DNA of 64,000 nucleotides, taken from positions 13,941 to 77,940 of the forward strand of contig DATJPD010000083.1 of NCBI GenBank assembly GCA_035506575.1. The letters are read 5' to 3'. Below the pieces are notes generated by a model. That model did not search any database. It saw only the letters and a list, made by a program, of their open reading frames with translations, and was not told the DNA's origin. Made by a program: the position numbers and the translations under genes. This DNA is from DATJPD01 sp035506575. Lineage in GTDB: Bacteria > Pseudomonadota > Alphaproteobacteria > CACIAM-22H2. Below, piece by piece: positions 18,196-26,639 of the stretch (positions within the stretch are counted from its first letter, which is position 1; each line of letters opens with the position of its first letter).

Positions 18196-19557
18196 ATGCA
18201 GGACCGCGTCCCAAGCCTGGCCGAAGCGGAGCGCCTGCGCGCCGCCAACAAGCCGGTCGAGGACGCGCTGCGGCTTCACCCGGTCTACAAAGGCAAGATC
18301 CAGACCGTCCCGAAATGTCCGATCCGCGGCCTCGAGGATTTTTCGGTCTGGTACACGCCCGGCGTCGCCGCACCGTGCAAGGCGATCCAGGCGGACCCGG
18401 CCGCCGCCTACCTGCACACGAACAAGGGCAACACCGTTGCGATCGTGAGCGATGGCACGCGGGTGCTGGGCCTGGGTGACATTGGCCCGCTCGCGGGCCT
18501 GCCGGTGATGGAGGGCAAGGCGCTGTTGTTCAAGTATCTCGGCGGCGTGGACGCGGTGCCGATCTGCCTGGATACGAAAGAGCCGGACGAGATCGTCCGT
18601 ATCGTGCGCGCCCTGGCGCCGTCCTTCGGCGGGATCAATCTCGAAGACATCTCGCAGCCGAAATGCTTCCGCATCCTCGACGCCTTGCGCAACACCATGC
18701 CGATCCCGGTCTGGCACGACGACCAACAAGGGTCGGCAACCGTCCTCCTCGCCGGCCTGTTGGGCGCGCTGCGGGTCGTCGGCAAGGATATCCGGCGCAT
18801 CAAGATCGCGATGATCGGCACGGGCGCCGCCAATATCTCGGTCTATCGCCTGCTCGTCGCGAGCGGCGTCGATCCGCACGCGGTCATTGCCTGCGATTCC
18901 AAGGGTACACTTCACCCGGGACGGCAGGACATCGCCGAGCGCCAAGCCGAGTATCGGGACAAGTGGCGCATCTGCCGGGAGAGCAACTCCGCCCGCCGCG
19001 CAGGCGGTCCTGCCGCCGCGCTCGATGGTGCCGATGTCTGCATCGCATTCTCTCAGTCGGGTCCGGGCGTCATCCATCCGCAATGGATCGGGAGCATGGC
19101 CAGGGACGCGATCGTGTTCGCCTGCGCCAATCCCGTGCCGGAGATCTGGCCATGGGAGGCGCACGCGGCGGGGGCGCGTATCGTCGCCACCGGCCGCAGC
19201 GACTTCCCCAACCAGGTGAACAATTCGCTCGTGTTTCCGGGCGTCTTCCGCGGCGTGCTGGACTGTCGGGCGCGGACGATCACCGACACGATGGCGATTG
19301 CGGCGGCGGCCGAGCTCGTGCGCTGTGCCGAGCGGCGCGGTCTCGCGGATGAGGCGATCCTGCCGCCGATGGACGATGCGGACGTCGCTGCGCGCGTGGC
19401 GGCGGCCACCGGGGTCCAGGCGCAGATCGACGGCGTGTCGCGCCTGCGCCGGTCCTATGACGAGCTTCATCAGGCGGCTCTGACCGCGATTGGGGGCGCC
19501 CGCCGGGCCACCGACGTGCTGATGCGCGAAGGCGTGATCGCGCCGCCGCCGAGCTGA
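18196..19557 (+). CDS. NAD(P)-dependent malic enzyme (single-domain)
   Basis: 453 residues; oxidative decarboxylation of malate to pyruvate. Motifs: WYTPGVAAPC, TVAIVSDGTRVLGLGDIG, KCFRILDALRN with the following IPVWHDDQQGSA, the nucleotide-binding MIGTGAANIS, and the CANPVPEI / FPNQVNNSLVFPGVFRG block. The phosphotransacetylase domain of MaeB-type hybrids is missing. ATG 18196 has ideal spacing to GAGGGAG; ATG 18190 is also possible. First main gene of an operon with polX and the NAD salvage enzyme, downstream of FNR-type box 10. Confidence 0.93.
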   Translation: MQDRVPSLAEAERLRAANKPVEDALRLHPVYKGKIQTVPKCPIRGLEDFSVWYTPGVAAPCKAIQADPAAAYLHTNKGNTVAIVSDGTRVLGLGDIGPLAGLPVMEGKALLFKYLGGVDAVPICLDTKEPDEIVRIVRALAPSFGGINLEDISQPKCFRILDALRNTMPIPVWHDDQQGSATVLLAGLLGALRVVGKDIRRIKIAMIGTGAANISVYRLLVASGVDPHAVIACDSKGTLHPGRQDIAERQAEYRDKWRICRESNSARRAGGPAAALDGADVCIAFSQSGPGVIHPQWIGSMARDAIVFACANPVPEIWPWEAHAAGARIVATGRSDFPNQVNNSLVFPGVFRGVLDCRARTITDTMAIAAAAELVRCAERRGLADEAILPPMDDADVAARVAAATGVQAQIDGVSRLRRSYDELHQAALTAIGGARRATDVLMREGVIAPPPS

Positions 19558-21342
19558 GTGACGGATATCGGCCCCATGGCGATCACCGCTCACACCGCGC
19601 GCCGCGCGCGACCCGGGACGGTCCACAACGCCGACATCGCGGCGGCCCTGGACGAGATCGCCGACATCCTCGAGATCGAGGATGCCAATCCGTTCCGCGT
19701 GCGCGCCTATCGCAACGCCGCACGGGTCGTCAATGAGCTGCCGACAGAGACCGCGGCCATGGTCACGCGCGGCGAGAACCTTGCCGAGCTGCCCGGGGTC
19801 GGCAAGGACCTCGCGCAAAAGATCGGCGAGCTGGCGACGACCGGGACCACGGCACTGCTCAACCAGCTGCGCAGGAAGATGCCGCCGGCTCTGATCGAGG
19901 TGCTGCATCTGCCCGGCATGGGTCCCAAGCGGGTCAAGCTCCTGCATGACAAGCTGCACATCCGGACCATGCCGCAGCTGCGCCGCGCGTTGAGCGACGG
20001 CCGCGTGGCGCGCCTGCCGCGCTTCGGCGAGAAGCTGGCCCTGCGCATCCAGCAGGCGGTGGCCGCCAAGGCCGCAACGCCCGGCCGGATGAAGCTCGCG
20101 ATCGCCGCCCAATATGCCGAGCCGCTTGCCGATCATCTCCGCAAGCTGCCCGAAGTGGCGCAGGTGGCGATCGCCGGCAGCTATCGCCGGGCGCGCGAGA
20201 CCGTGGGCGACATCGATATCGTGGTCACGGCCAGGACGGCGGCTCCCGTGGTGGAGGCGTTCGTCCGCTATCCCGAGGTCGCCCGCGTGCTGGCGCGCGG
20301 GCCGACCAAGTGCACGGTGGTACTGCGCTGCGGTCTTCAGGTCGACATCCGCGTCATGGCACCGGCGAGCTACGGTGCGGCCCTGGTCTATTTCACCGGC
20401 AGCAAGGCGCACAACATCGCGATCCGCCGCCTGGCGCAGGACCGCGGCCTGAAGATCAGCGAGTACGGCGTCTTCCGCGGCCGCCGGCGCGTGGCCGGCG
20501 ACAGCGAGGAGTCCGTGTACCGGGCGATCGGCCTGCCGTTCATCGAGCCCGAGTTGCGCGAAGACCGCGGCGAGATCGAAGCGGCGCGCACCAAGGCACT
20601 GCCCGACCTGGTGACGCTTCCTGACATCCGCGGCGACCTTCACGCACACACGACCGCGACCGACGGCCGCAACAGCCTGCGCGAGATGGTCGACGGGGCG
20701 AAAGAGCGCGGCTACGAATACGTCGCGATCACCGAGCATTCGCGGCATGTGACGGTCGCGCACGGGCTCGACGTGGCGCGCCTGAAGCGCCAGATCGCGC
20801 AGATCGAGGCGCTCAATCGGCAGAACCCAGGCATCGCGGTCCTGAAAGGCATCGAGGTCGACATCCTGGATGACGGCCGCCTCGATCTGCCGGATACGAT
20901 CCTGGGGCAGCTGGACCTGGTGATCGCCGCCGTGCACAGCAAGTTCGCGCTCGCCCGCGACGAGCAGACGGGGCGCATCCTGAAGGCGCTCGACAACCCG
21001 CACGTGACCATGCTGGCGCATCCGACCGGCCGCCTTATCGGCGAACGCGAGCCGTATGACGTGGACATGTCCGCCATCCTCAACAAGGCGAAGGCGTCCG
21101 GCTGTTTCATCGAGCTGAACGCCCACCCTGACCGCCTCGATCTCCTGGATACGCATTGCCGGATGGCGAAGGAGCTGGGCGTGCTGGTGAGCATCAACAC
21201 CGATGCCCACGCCACGGCCGAGTACGCCAACATGGGCTTCGGCGTGGGGCAGGCGCGCCGCGGCTGGCTGTCCAAGGCCGACGTGCTGAACACGCGGCCG
21301 CTGCCCGAGTTGCGGAAGCTGCTGGCCGCGCGCAAGCGCTGA
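19558..21342 (+). CDS. polX: DNA polymerase/3'-5' exonuclease PolX
   Basis: 594 residues. N-terminal family X domain with helix-hairpin-helix segments (LPGVGKDLAQKIGEL, LPGMGPKRVKLLHDK) and the catalytic GSYRRARETVGDIDIVV; C-terminal PHP phosphoesterase domain beginning DLHAHTTATDG with further metal ligands (TEHSRH, AHPTGRL, NTDAHA). Gap-filling polymerase for base-excision repair. GTG 19558 starts immediately after the malic enzyme stop; ATG 19576 is an alternative. Its place in a low-oxygen operon suggests repair during dormancy. Confidence 0.94.
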   Translation: MTDIGPMAITAHTARRARPGTVHNADIAAALDEIADILEIEDANPFRVRAYRNAARVVNELPTETAAMVTRGENLAELPGVGKDLAQKIGELATTGTTALLNQLRRKMPPALIEVLHLPGMGPKRVKLLHDKLHIRTMPQLRRALSDGRVARLPRFGEKLALRIQQAVAAKAATPGRMKLAIAAQYAEPLADHLRKLPEVAQVAIAGSYRRARETVGDIDIVVTARTAAPVVEAFVRYPEVARVLARGPTKCTVVLRCGLQVDIRVMAPASYGAALVYFTGSKAHNIAIRRLAQDRGLKISEYGVFRGRRRVAGDSEESVYRAIGLPFIEPELREDRGEIEAARTKALPDLVTLPDIRGDLHAHTTATDGRNSLREMVDGAKERGYEYVAITEHSRHVTVAHGLDVARLKRQIAQIEALNRQNPGIAVLKGIEVDILDDGRLDLPDTILGQLDLVIAAVHSKFALARDEQTGRILKALDNPHVTMLAHPTGRLIGEREPYDVDMSAILNKAKASGCFIELNAHPDRLDLLDTHCRMAKELGVLVSINTDAHATAEYANMGFGVGQARRGWLSKADVLNTRPLPELRKLLAARKR

Positions 21343-21351
21343 AGGACGCCC

Positions 21352-22704
21352 ATGCTCAACGCGAGCGAGAGCCTGCTCCTCACCGACCTCTATCAGCTCA
21401 ACATGATGCAGGCTTACGAGGAGAACGGGCTCACCGATACCGCCGTCTTCGAGCTCTTCGTGCGCAAGCTGCCCAAGCGGCGCGGCTTCCTGATGGCGGC
21501 CGGGCTGGAGCAGGTCGTGGATTTCCTGGAGAACCTTCGCTTCACGGCCGAGGACGTCGCCTATCTCGAGCGCAGCGCCCGGTTCGCGCCAGCATTCCTC
21601 GCCCGCCTTGCCGAGTTTCGCTTCACGGGCGACGTCGATGCGCTGCCGGAGGGCACCGTGTTCTTTCCCGACGAGCCGATCATCCGCATCATCGCGCCGC
21701 TGCCGCAGGCCCAGCTCGTCGAGACCCGCGTCATCAACCTGGCGCATTTCGAGACCGTGGTGGCCTCGAAGGCGGCGCGCATGGTGCTGGCAGCACCCGG
21801 CAAGCAGCTCGTCGATTTCGGGTTGCGGCGCGCCCACGGGGCGGAGGCGGGGCTGCTGGCGGCGCGGGCGAGCTATCTCGCCGGCTTCGCCGGCACGGCG
21901 ACGACCCTGGCCGCGCCGATGTTCGGCGTGCCCGTCTACGGCACCATGGCGCACTCGTTCGTCCAGGCACATGACCGCGAGGACGAGGCGTTCCTGCATT
22001 TCGCCCGGGCCCGGCCCGAGGGGCTCATCCTCCTGATCGATACCTACGACACGGAGCGCGCCGCCGAGACGGTCGTGCGCCTCTCGCCGCAACTGCAGCG
22101 CGAGGGCATCGCCATCCGCGGCGTACGCCTGGACAGCGGCGACCTGGCCGACCATGCGGTCAAGGTGCGGCGCATCCTCGATGCCGGCGGCCTCGACAAG
22201 GCGATCATCTTCGCCAGCGGCGGTCTGGACGAGGACGAACTTCTGCAGATCGAGGCCAAGAAGGCGCCGATCGATGGGTATGGCGTCGGCACCAGTCTCG
22301 TCACGTCGTCCGACGCGCCGGCGCTCGACTGCGCGTACAAGCTGCAGGAATATGCCGGTATCGCGCGGCGCAAGCGCTCCGAGGGCAAGGCGACGTGGCC
22401 AGGCCGCAAGCAGGCCTGGCGCCGCCATGGCGCGGACGGCCAGATGAGCGGGGATGTGCTCACGATCGTGGGCGATGCGCAGCCCGGGCTGCCGCTGCTG
22501 TGTCCGGCCATGCGCCAGGGGCGCCGCGTGGCCCGCTTCCCGGACCTTGCCGCCGCGCGCCGATATGCGGCGGAGGAACTCGGTCGGCTACCGGCGCCGT
22601 TGCGGCGGCTGGAGCCGTGTCCCTATCCGGTCGAGGTGGCGCCTGCGTTGCGCCGACTGGCCGAGGACTGCGATCGCCGGCTCGCCGCCTGCGCCTCTCA
22701 TTAA
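21352..22704 (+). CDS. pncB: Nicotinate phosphoribosyltransferase
   Basis: 450 residues. Begins with the family block LLTDLYQLNMMQAY and contains FELFVRKLPKRRGFLMAAGLEQ, DFGLRRAHG, YGTMAHSFVQAH and GVRLDSGDLADHA. Converts nicotinate and PRPP to nicotinate mononucleotide in NAD salvage. Nine bases after polX in the malic enzyme operon, which links NAD(P) supply with an NAD(P)-using enzyme and repair. Confidence 0.94.
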   Translation: MLNASESLLLTDLYQLNMMQAYEENGLTDTAVFELFVRKLPKRRGFLMAAGLEQVVDFLENLRFTAEDVAYLERSARFAPAFLARLAEFRFTGDVDALPEGTVFFPDEPIIRIIAPLPQAQLVETRVINLAHFETVVASKAARMVLAAPGKQLVDFGLRRAHGAEAGLLAARASYLAGFAGTATTLAAPMFGVPVYGTMAHSFVQAHDREDEAFLHFARARPEGLILLIDTYDTERAAETVVRLSPQLQREGIAIRGVRLDSGDLADHAVKVRRILDAGGLDKAIIFASGGLDEDELLQIEAKKAPIDGYGVGTSLVTSSDAPALDCAYKLQEYAGIARRKRSEGKATWPGRKQAWRRHGADGQMSGDVLTIVGDAQPGLPLLCPAMRQGRRVARFPDLAAARRYAAEELGRLPAPLRRLEPCPYPVEVAPALRRLAEDCDRRLAACASH

Positions 22705-22706
22705 AA

Positions 22707-22716
22707 CTACGTAGTC
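22707..22716. promoter_or_regulatory. FixJ-like element (CTACGTAGTC)
   Basis: The same 10-mer as in the promoter of the fixK-like gene at 49951-50685, just after the pncB stop and 10 bases before FNR-type box 11. It contains TACGTAG, the FixJ core consensus (TAMGTAG). Binding is unproven. Confidence 0.45.
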
Positions 22717-22726
22717 CGCTGCCAAC

Positions 22727-22740
22727 TTGATTGAGATCAA
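22727..22740. promoter_or_regulatory. FNR/FixK-type box 11
   Basis: TTGAT-tgag-ATCAA, 59 bases before the small membrane protein ORF at 22800. The matching -10 region (TTCCAT) is poor. Confidence 0.75.
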
Positions 22741-22799
22741 TGCCGGCGGATGCGATCCGCCGTTCCATGGCGCTACCTTCTCAAGCCAGGGAGCGCGTC

Positions 22800-22934
22800 A
22801 TGTTCGTTCTGACCAGTCTTACGGCTCTGGTGTCGGTGGTCACGTTGATGGTGGCCGGCGCGCGCACGGCCCGGCTCCGACCCGTTCCGGTCCGCTGCCG
22901 CACGCGGCGGTCATCAACCTCAGTTGAGCTCTAA
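22800..22934 (+). CDS. Putative small membrane protein, 44 aa
   Basis: ATG 22800 with CAGGGAG nine bases upstream. MFVLTSLTALVSVVTLMVAG is a single transmembrane helix, followed by a basic tail rich in Arg. Downstream of an FNR-type box. The last 15 bases overlap the convergent gene at 22920-23117. No homologue recognised; could be a genuine small membrane protein or a chance ORF. Confidence 0.45.
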   Translation: MFVLTSLTALVSVVTLMVAGARTARLRPVPVRCRTRRSSTSVEL

Positions 22935-23117
22935 CCGCGTCGTCTTCTTGGCGCGGGCAAGACGTGCCTCGAGACGCGAGGCATCCTGCTCGTAATCGTC
23001 CGCCAGCGCGTTCAGCTCCTCGGCCAGTCCGTCCGACGGCGCCAGTGTGGCCTGCTCGCGATAGCGGGACGCGCGGTCCCGCAAATGCAACGCCGTCGAC
23101 GTCATCACGTCAGTCAT
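22920..23117 (-). CDS. Small helical protein, family A (65 aa)
   Basis: ALHLRDRASRYREQATLA ... ELNALADDYEQDASRLEARL closely parallels the 3261-3431 protein (ARLHERAAHCRDLA ... ELESIADDYDRDAERLE). The ATG overlaps the stop of the preceding family B gene (ATGA), implying coupled translation and perhaps complex formation in equal amounts. Function unknown. Confidence 0.75.
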   Translation of the reverse strand: MTDVMTSTALHLRDRASRYREQATLAPSDGLAEELNALADDYEQDASRLEARLARAKKTTRLELN

Positions 23118-23293
23118 AGCGTCCTCCCAAAACTCCGAGCCGGAACCTGCTCCATGCGCTCCAGGGCTTCGGCTTCCTGCGCCAGTTGGAACGCAGATTC
23201 GGCCAGTCGCTGCTTCGTCGGCTGATCCGTCGCGCGCGCCGCCAGATGCAGCTTCTCGCGGGCTTGTTCGCGCAGTTCTTCGTACCGCTTCAT
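23114..23293 (-). CDS. Small helical protein, family B (59 aa)
   Basis: MKRYEELREQAREKLHLAA followed by AESAFQLAQEAEALERMEQ. The second half is nearly identical in pattern to residues about 35-55 of the 6026-6430 protein. Helical, soluble, no signal peptide. First gene of a two-gene leftward unit with a family A gene. Function unknown. Confidence 0.72.
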   Translation of the reverse strand: MKRYEELREQAREKLHLAARATDQPTKQRLAESAFQLAQEAEALERMEQVPARSFGRTL

Positions 23294-23544
23294 CGCCCAC
23301 CTCCGGCCCAGGAAGTGCGGCTGTCTACGTGGGTAGGCAACCCTCGATGGCAACGTGCCCGGCATCACCCGACAACGGTTGCATCATACGGTAAAAAGAC
23401 AGGCCCCAGGATGACGAAATGAAGCCGTCCCGGCGCCTTCTCGAACGCGCAAAGTCGCCCGACCGCTTTTTATAAATATCAGAGGTTTAGCCGGTGAATC
23501 CTGGGGATAACTTCGCCGAATCCGTTTCCCCCGGTCTCCGTGGC

Positions 23545-24105
23545 TCAGGGGACCATATGATGCTTGCCGGCGCGTTTGACCACCGTGGCCTGAAGGCCCT
23601 TCTCGCCGGTCTCGGCGGCGTATCGGATCTCTTCCCCAACCTGCAGGTGATGGAAGCCGTCGTTCGCGACGCTGTGCGCGTGAAAATAAACTTCATCGCC
23701 GGTACTGCTTTCGATGAAGCCGTGATCGGCAAACAGACGCGCGATCCGGCCGTGGGCCTCGGCCTCGTGCGCCTTGATATCGCCGCGCCGCGTGCGCGTC
23801 ACGTCTTCGAGCCGGCGAGCGAGCGCGTTGAAGGCGTCGCGAACGGCGACATATACGTCTTCGTGGGCGTGATGTTCACCGGGATCGCGGTTCACCACGA
23901 TCTCGGTGCCCGGCACCTTCGCATCGATGCTGACATGATAGAGCTTGCCCTTACGGTGGTGCCGGTGCGGCGCCTGTATCACGACGCGGCAACTCATCAA
24001 GCGGCCGTTGAAGAGGGTCAGCTTGTCTGCTTCCTCCTCGATTCGGGTCCGCACCGCGGCTGACGGGGGCATGTTGCGGAAGGTGATCTGAAGCGGGATT
24101 GGCAT
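23545..24105 (-). CDS. Ribosome hibernation factor (HPF/RaiA) fused to a cold-shock domain
   Basis: 186 residues. Residues about 1-105 form an S30AE/HPF domain (PLQITFRNMPPS, HVSIDAKVPGTEIVV, DVYVAVRDAFNALARRLED). Residues about 117-176 form a CspA-like OB fold (GRIARLFADHGFIES, DEVYFHAHSV, LQVGEEIRYAAE, KGLQATVV). The N-domain should dock in the small ribosomal subunit and stop translation in resting cells; the CSD would add RNA binding in place of the dimerisation domain of long HPF. Leader of 18 bases with AGAGGG; promoter with FNR-type box and TAGAGT -10. Confidence 0.92.
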   Translation of the reverse strand: MPIPLQITFRNMPPSAAVRTRIEEEADKLTLFNGRLMSCRVVIQAPHRHHRKGKLYHVSIDAKVPGTEIVVNRDPGEHHAHEDVYVAVRDAFNALARRLEDVTRTRRGDIKAHEAEAHGRIARLFADHGFIESSTGDEVYFHAHSVANDGFHHLQVGEEIRYAAETGEKGLQATVVKRAGKHHMVP

Positions 24106-24157
24106 GGTTGCCCTCTATGTTGCGCGCCGACTCTAGGCGGGCGCTGTCCGGCCGGCC

Positions 24158-24171
24158 TTGACTTGAATCAA
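24158..24171. promoter_or_regulatory. FNR/FixK-type box 12 (hpf)
   Basis: TTGAC-ttga-ATCAA. On the leftward strand a perfect TAnnnT element, TAGAGT (24135-24130), is at -12 to -7 for a box centred at -41.5. Confidence 0.85.
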
Positions 24172-24183
24172 ATCGGGTGTCGG

Positions 24184-24211
24184 AAAGAAAAGCCCCGCGC
24201 CATCGCGGGGC
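24184..24211 (-). terminator. Rho-independent terminator (leftward)
   Basis: GCCCCGCG-ccat-CGCGGGGC hairpin (24192-24211), followed on the leftward transcript by TTTTCTTT. It lies downstream of the fixK-like gene and the 55-aa ORF, and abuts the hpf promoter. Confidence 0.8.
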
Positions 24212-24254
24212 CAAGTTGTCCGCTGCTGCGTTCGGCAGCGGACGGGGAGGAGTC

Positions 24255-24422
24255 TCAGTCCAACGGGTCGAGGCAGTCGCCGAGGGCGAGGACGGGTGCC
24301 GTGTCCTCGGGCCGGCGTTCGTCAGAGAGTTTGCGATGCGCGCGGGTGACCGCCGCCGTCCAGGCCGAAAATCCGCGGAAGCGCGTGAGATGCGCGGTCA
24401 CCGCTGTGCGTAAGGTCGCCAT
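24255..24422 (-). CDS. Putative 55-aa protein downstream of fixK-like gene
   Basis: ATG 24422 to TGA 24255: MATLRTAVTAHLTRFRG, then a basic helix SAWTAAVTRAHRKLSDE and an acidic end (LALGDCLDPLD). Third codon positions are mostly G or C, like neighbouring genes. It starts 26 bases after the fixK-like stop and ends 44 bases before a strong terminator, so it would share that transcript. No homologue recognised. Confidence 0.5.
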   Translation of the reverse strand: MATLRTAVTAHLTRFRGFSAWTAAVTRAHRKLSDERRPEDTAPVLALGDCLDPLD

Positions 24423-24448
24423 GGCAGCGTCTCATTCCGTCTCGTCTC

Positions 24449-25180
24449 TCAGGCCTCGCCGGCTTCGTCGGTCGACAGGTCTTCGAGCGCATCGCGCTTG
24501 AGGATAACGATGCGATGGGCATCCGGGGTATCGATAACGCGCAAACTGCGCAGGCGGGTGATCAGGCGGCTGACCGTCTCGATGGTGAGGCCGAGATAGT
24601 CGGCGACATCGGAGCGGTTCATCGGCAGGTCGAGTTCGGTGCCGTCCTTGTGGCCGGCCGCCCTGCGGTCGGAGAGGGCGAGAAGGAAAGTCGCCATGCG
24701 CTCAAGCGCACTCTTGCGGCCGAGGAGGAGCAGGTGGTCCTGGGTGGCCGACAGCGTCCGGCTCACCAGGCCCAGGAAGTGGCGGCTGGCACGCGGATCG
24801 TTTTCGAGCACCGCATCGAAGCCGCGGCGGGCATAACGGACGAGCGTGACGTCGGCCACCGCCTCGACCGTGTGGCTGTAATCACGGCCCTCGGCGAAGC
24901 CGAAGAAGTCGCCGGGCATGAGGAAGCTGTTGATGTGGCGGCGGCCATCCGCGAGGAGGCGGATCTTGCGCAGGGCGCCGGTGACCACCTTGTAGACGTA
25001 TTCCGCGGGATTGCCCTCTTCGATGATGGTCTTGCCGCGGGCGTAGGAAACGGTGGTGCCGATCCGGTCGAGGGTGGCGGAGGGGCTGGTCGCCGGGACC
25101 GGCCGCAGATGGGTGGGCCGGGCGAAGGCCGGGGCGCGGACAGGGCTCGAAGGGTGCTTGGAGAGAAGTGCCGTCGCCAT
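24449..25180 (-). CDS. FixK/FNR-family transcriptional regulator, copy 1
   Basis: 243 residues from ATG 25180 (GGAGG upstream). Beta-roll sensor (VSYARGKTIIEEGNPAEYVYKVVTG), dimerisation helix (LGLVSRTLSATQDHLLLLGRKSALERMATF) and winged helix LPMNRSDVADYLGLTIETVSRLI. The recognition helix has Glu201, Ser204 and Arg205, equivalent to the FNR residues that read TTGAT. No cysteine anywhere, so it does not carry an FNR iron-sulfur cluster and is FixK-like, probably controlled by expression level. About three quarters identical by eye to the 49951-50685 protein. Confidence 0.93.
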   Translation of the reverse strand: MATALLSKHPSSPVRAPAFARPTHLRPVPATSPSATLDRIGTTVSYARGKTIIEEGNPAEYVYKVVTGALRKIRLLADGRRHINSFLMPGDFFGFAEGRDYSHTVEAVADVTLVRYARRGFDAVLENDPRASRHFLGLVSRTLSATQDHLLLLGRKSALERMATFLLALSDRRAAGHKDGTELDLPMNRSDVADYLGLTIETVSRLITRLRSLRVIDTPDAHRIVILKRDALEDLSTDEAGEA

Positions 25181-25264
25181 GATCGCCTCCACCGTGTGAA
25201 TGATGGGGGCACGCTACGCGGCGGTTCGCTTAACGAATATTCAGGAATACCACCTAGGGGTTAT

Positions 25265-25273
25265 TACGTAGTC
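25265..25273. promoter_or_regulatory. FixJ-like element TACGTAGTC, copy 1
   Basis: 85 bp upstream of the fixK-like start; TACGTAG matches the FixJ core. Reading towards the gene, GACTACGTA is followed at similar distance by CCTGAATATTCG, also shared (CCTGAATGTTCG) with the second fixK-like promoter. Confidence 0.6.
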
Positions 25274-25296
25274 GATAGCCGAGCCCGTCCGGCGCA

Positions 25297-26637
25297 TTAG
25301 CCCGTTTCGGCGATGACGCGGTCGATGAGGCCGGCGAGGCTCGGCTCCCCGGCCTCGGCAAACTCATAGCGCGCGCGGATGACGGGCTTGGCGAGTCCCA
25401 GCAGAGAGGCCAGATCCAGGGGGCTCGCCGTCACCACCGCGTCGATCGGTGCGTGCTCGATGGTCTCGCGCAGGGCTGCGAGCTGCGCCGCACCGTAACC
25501 CAGCGCCGGCAGGACCGGCCCGATATGCGGATAGCGGTCGAACACGGCCCGCACCGCCGGTGCCGCATAGGGCCGGGGGTCGACGATCGTGGCGCCGGCG
25601 CGCCGGGCCGCCACGTAACCAGCCCCGTAGGGCATGCCGCCATGGGTGATCGTGGGCGCGTCCTCGACAACGAGCACGCGTTTGCCGGTGAGGGTCGCCA
25701 CACCTTCGAGCCGCACCGGAGAGGCCGCGCGCACGATGGTGGCCCGCGGATTGACCGCCTCGATGGCCTCGATCACGCGCTCGATATCTGTATCGCTCGC
25801 CGCATCGACCTTGTTCACCACGACCACGTCGGCCATGCGCGCGCAGGTCTCGCCCGGATGGTGCGTGGCGACCTGGTCCGGCCGCAGCGCATCCACGACA
25901 GTGATGTGCAGGTTCGGGCACACGAACGGAAAATCGTTGTTGCCGCCGTCCCACACGATTATGTTGGCCTCGCGCTCGGCCACCTCCAGAATCGCGGCGT
26001 AGTCGACCCCGGCGAACACGAGATCGCCGGCGGCGATGTGCGGCTCGTATTCCTCGCGCTCCTCGGCCGTGCACGCGGCCGCATCGAGATCGGCACGGCT
26101 GGCAAAGCGCTGCACCCGTTCCGCGGCGAGGTTCCCGTACGGCATCGGATGGCGCAGCACGGCGACCCGCTTGTCCGCCGCACGCAGCCGCTGCGACAGC
26201 CAGCGGGCGATCTGCGACTTGCCGCAGCCGGTGCGCACGGCTGTGACCGCGATGACGGGGCGCCGCGATGCCAGCATCGTGCGCGCCGGCCCGAGCAGCG
26301 CGAAATCGGCACCCTGCGCCAGGGCGCGCGCGGCGAGATGCATCACCTGCGCGTGCGGCACGTCGCTATAGGCGAACACCACCTCGTCGACGCTGCGGGC
26401 GCGGCAGATGTCTTCGAGCCGATCCTCGTCTTCGATCGGGATGCCGTCGGGATAGAGCGCGCCCGCGAGGGCCGGCGGATAGCGGCGGCCGGCGATGTCC
26501 GGAATCTGTGCCGCGGTGAAGGCCACGACCTCGACGGCGGGGTCGTCGCGAAACACGACGTTGAAATTGTGGAAATCCCGGCCGGCCGCACCCAGGATCA
26601 GCACGCGCTTGCGACGGGGATCGCTCACTGTCGTCAC
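25297..26637 (-). CDS. Cyclic 2,3-diphosphoglycerate synthetase-like P-loop protein
   Basis: 446 residues. N-terminal Rossmann-like region (RVLILGAAGRDFHNFNVVFRDD), P-loop TGCGKSQ at 136-142, and later WDGGNNDFPF, VNKVDAA and EDAPTITHGGMPYGAGY. This is the COG2403 group related to archaeal cyclic 2,3-diphosphoglycerate synthetase; in bacteria the reaction is not firmly established. Last gene of the leftward operon with an amino-acid dehydrogenase and 2-oxoacid dehydrogenase subunits, starting two bases after the preceding gene. Confidence 0.85.
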   Translation of the reverse strand: MTTVSDPRRKRVLILGAAGRDFHNFNVVFRDDPAVEVVAFTAAQIPDIAGRRYPPALAGALYPDGIPIEDEDRLEDICRARSVDEVVFAYSDVPHAQVMHLAARALAQGADFALLGPARTMLASRRPVIAVTAVRTGCGKSQIARWLSQRLRAADKRVAVLRHPMPYGNLAAERVQRFASRADLDAAACTAEEREEYEPHIAAGDLVFAGVDYAAILEVAEREANIIVWDGGNNDFPFVCPNLHITVVDALRPDQVATHHPGETCARMADVVVVNKVDAASDTDIERVIEAIEAVNPRATIVRAASPVRLEGVATLTGKRVLVVEDAPTITHGGMPYGAGYVAARRAGATIVDPRPYAAPAVRAVFDRYPHIGPVLPALGYGAAQLAALRETIEHAPIDAVVTASPLDLASLLGLAKPVIRARYEFAEAGEPSLAGLIDRVIAETG

Positions 26638-26639
26638 CC

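Noticed and set aside
17803..22428. 1541-codon open frame on the minus strand, and similar long frames at 258-1868 (-), 42966-45830 (+), 59384-61558 (-)
   Set aside because: Antisense shadows of well-supported genes (malic enzyme/polX/pncB, ATP-grasp, ppc, soxB). High-GC codon bias keeps the opposite frames open; the translations show no family motifs.
24177..24413. 78-codon plus-strand frame starting in the terminator region
   Set aside because: Starts at the terminator hairpin, has no ribosome site, and lies opposite the more plausible 55-aa ORF.
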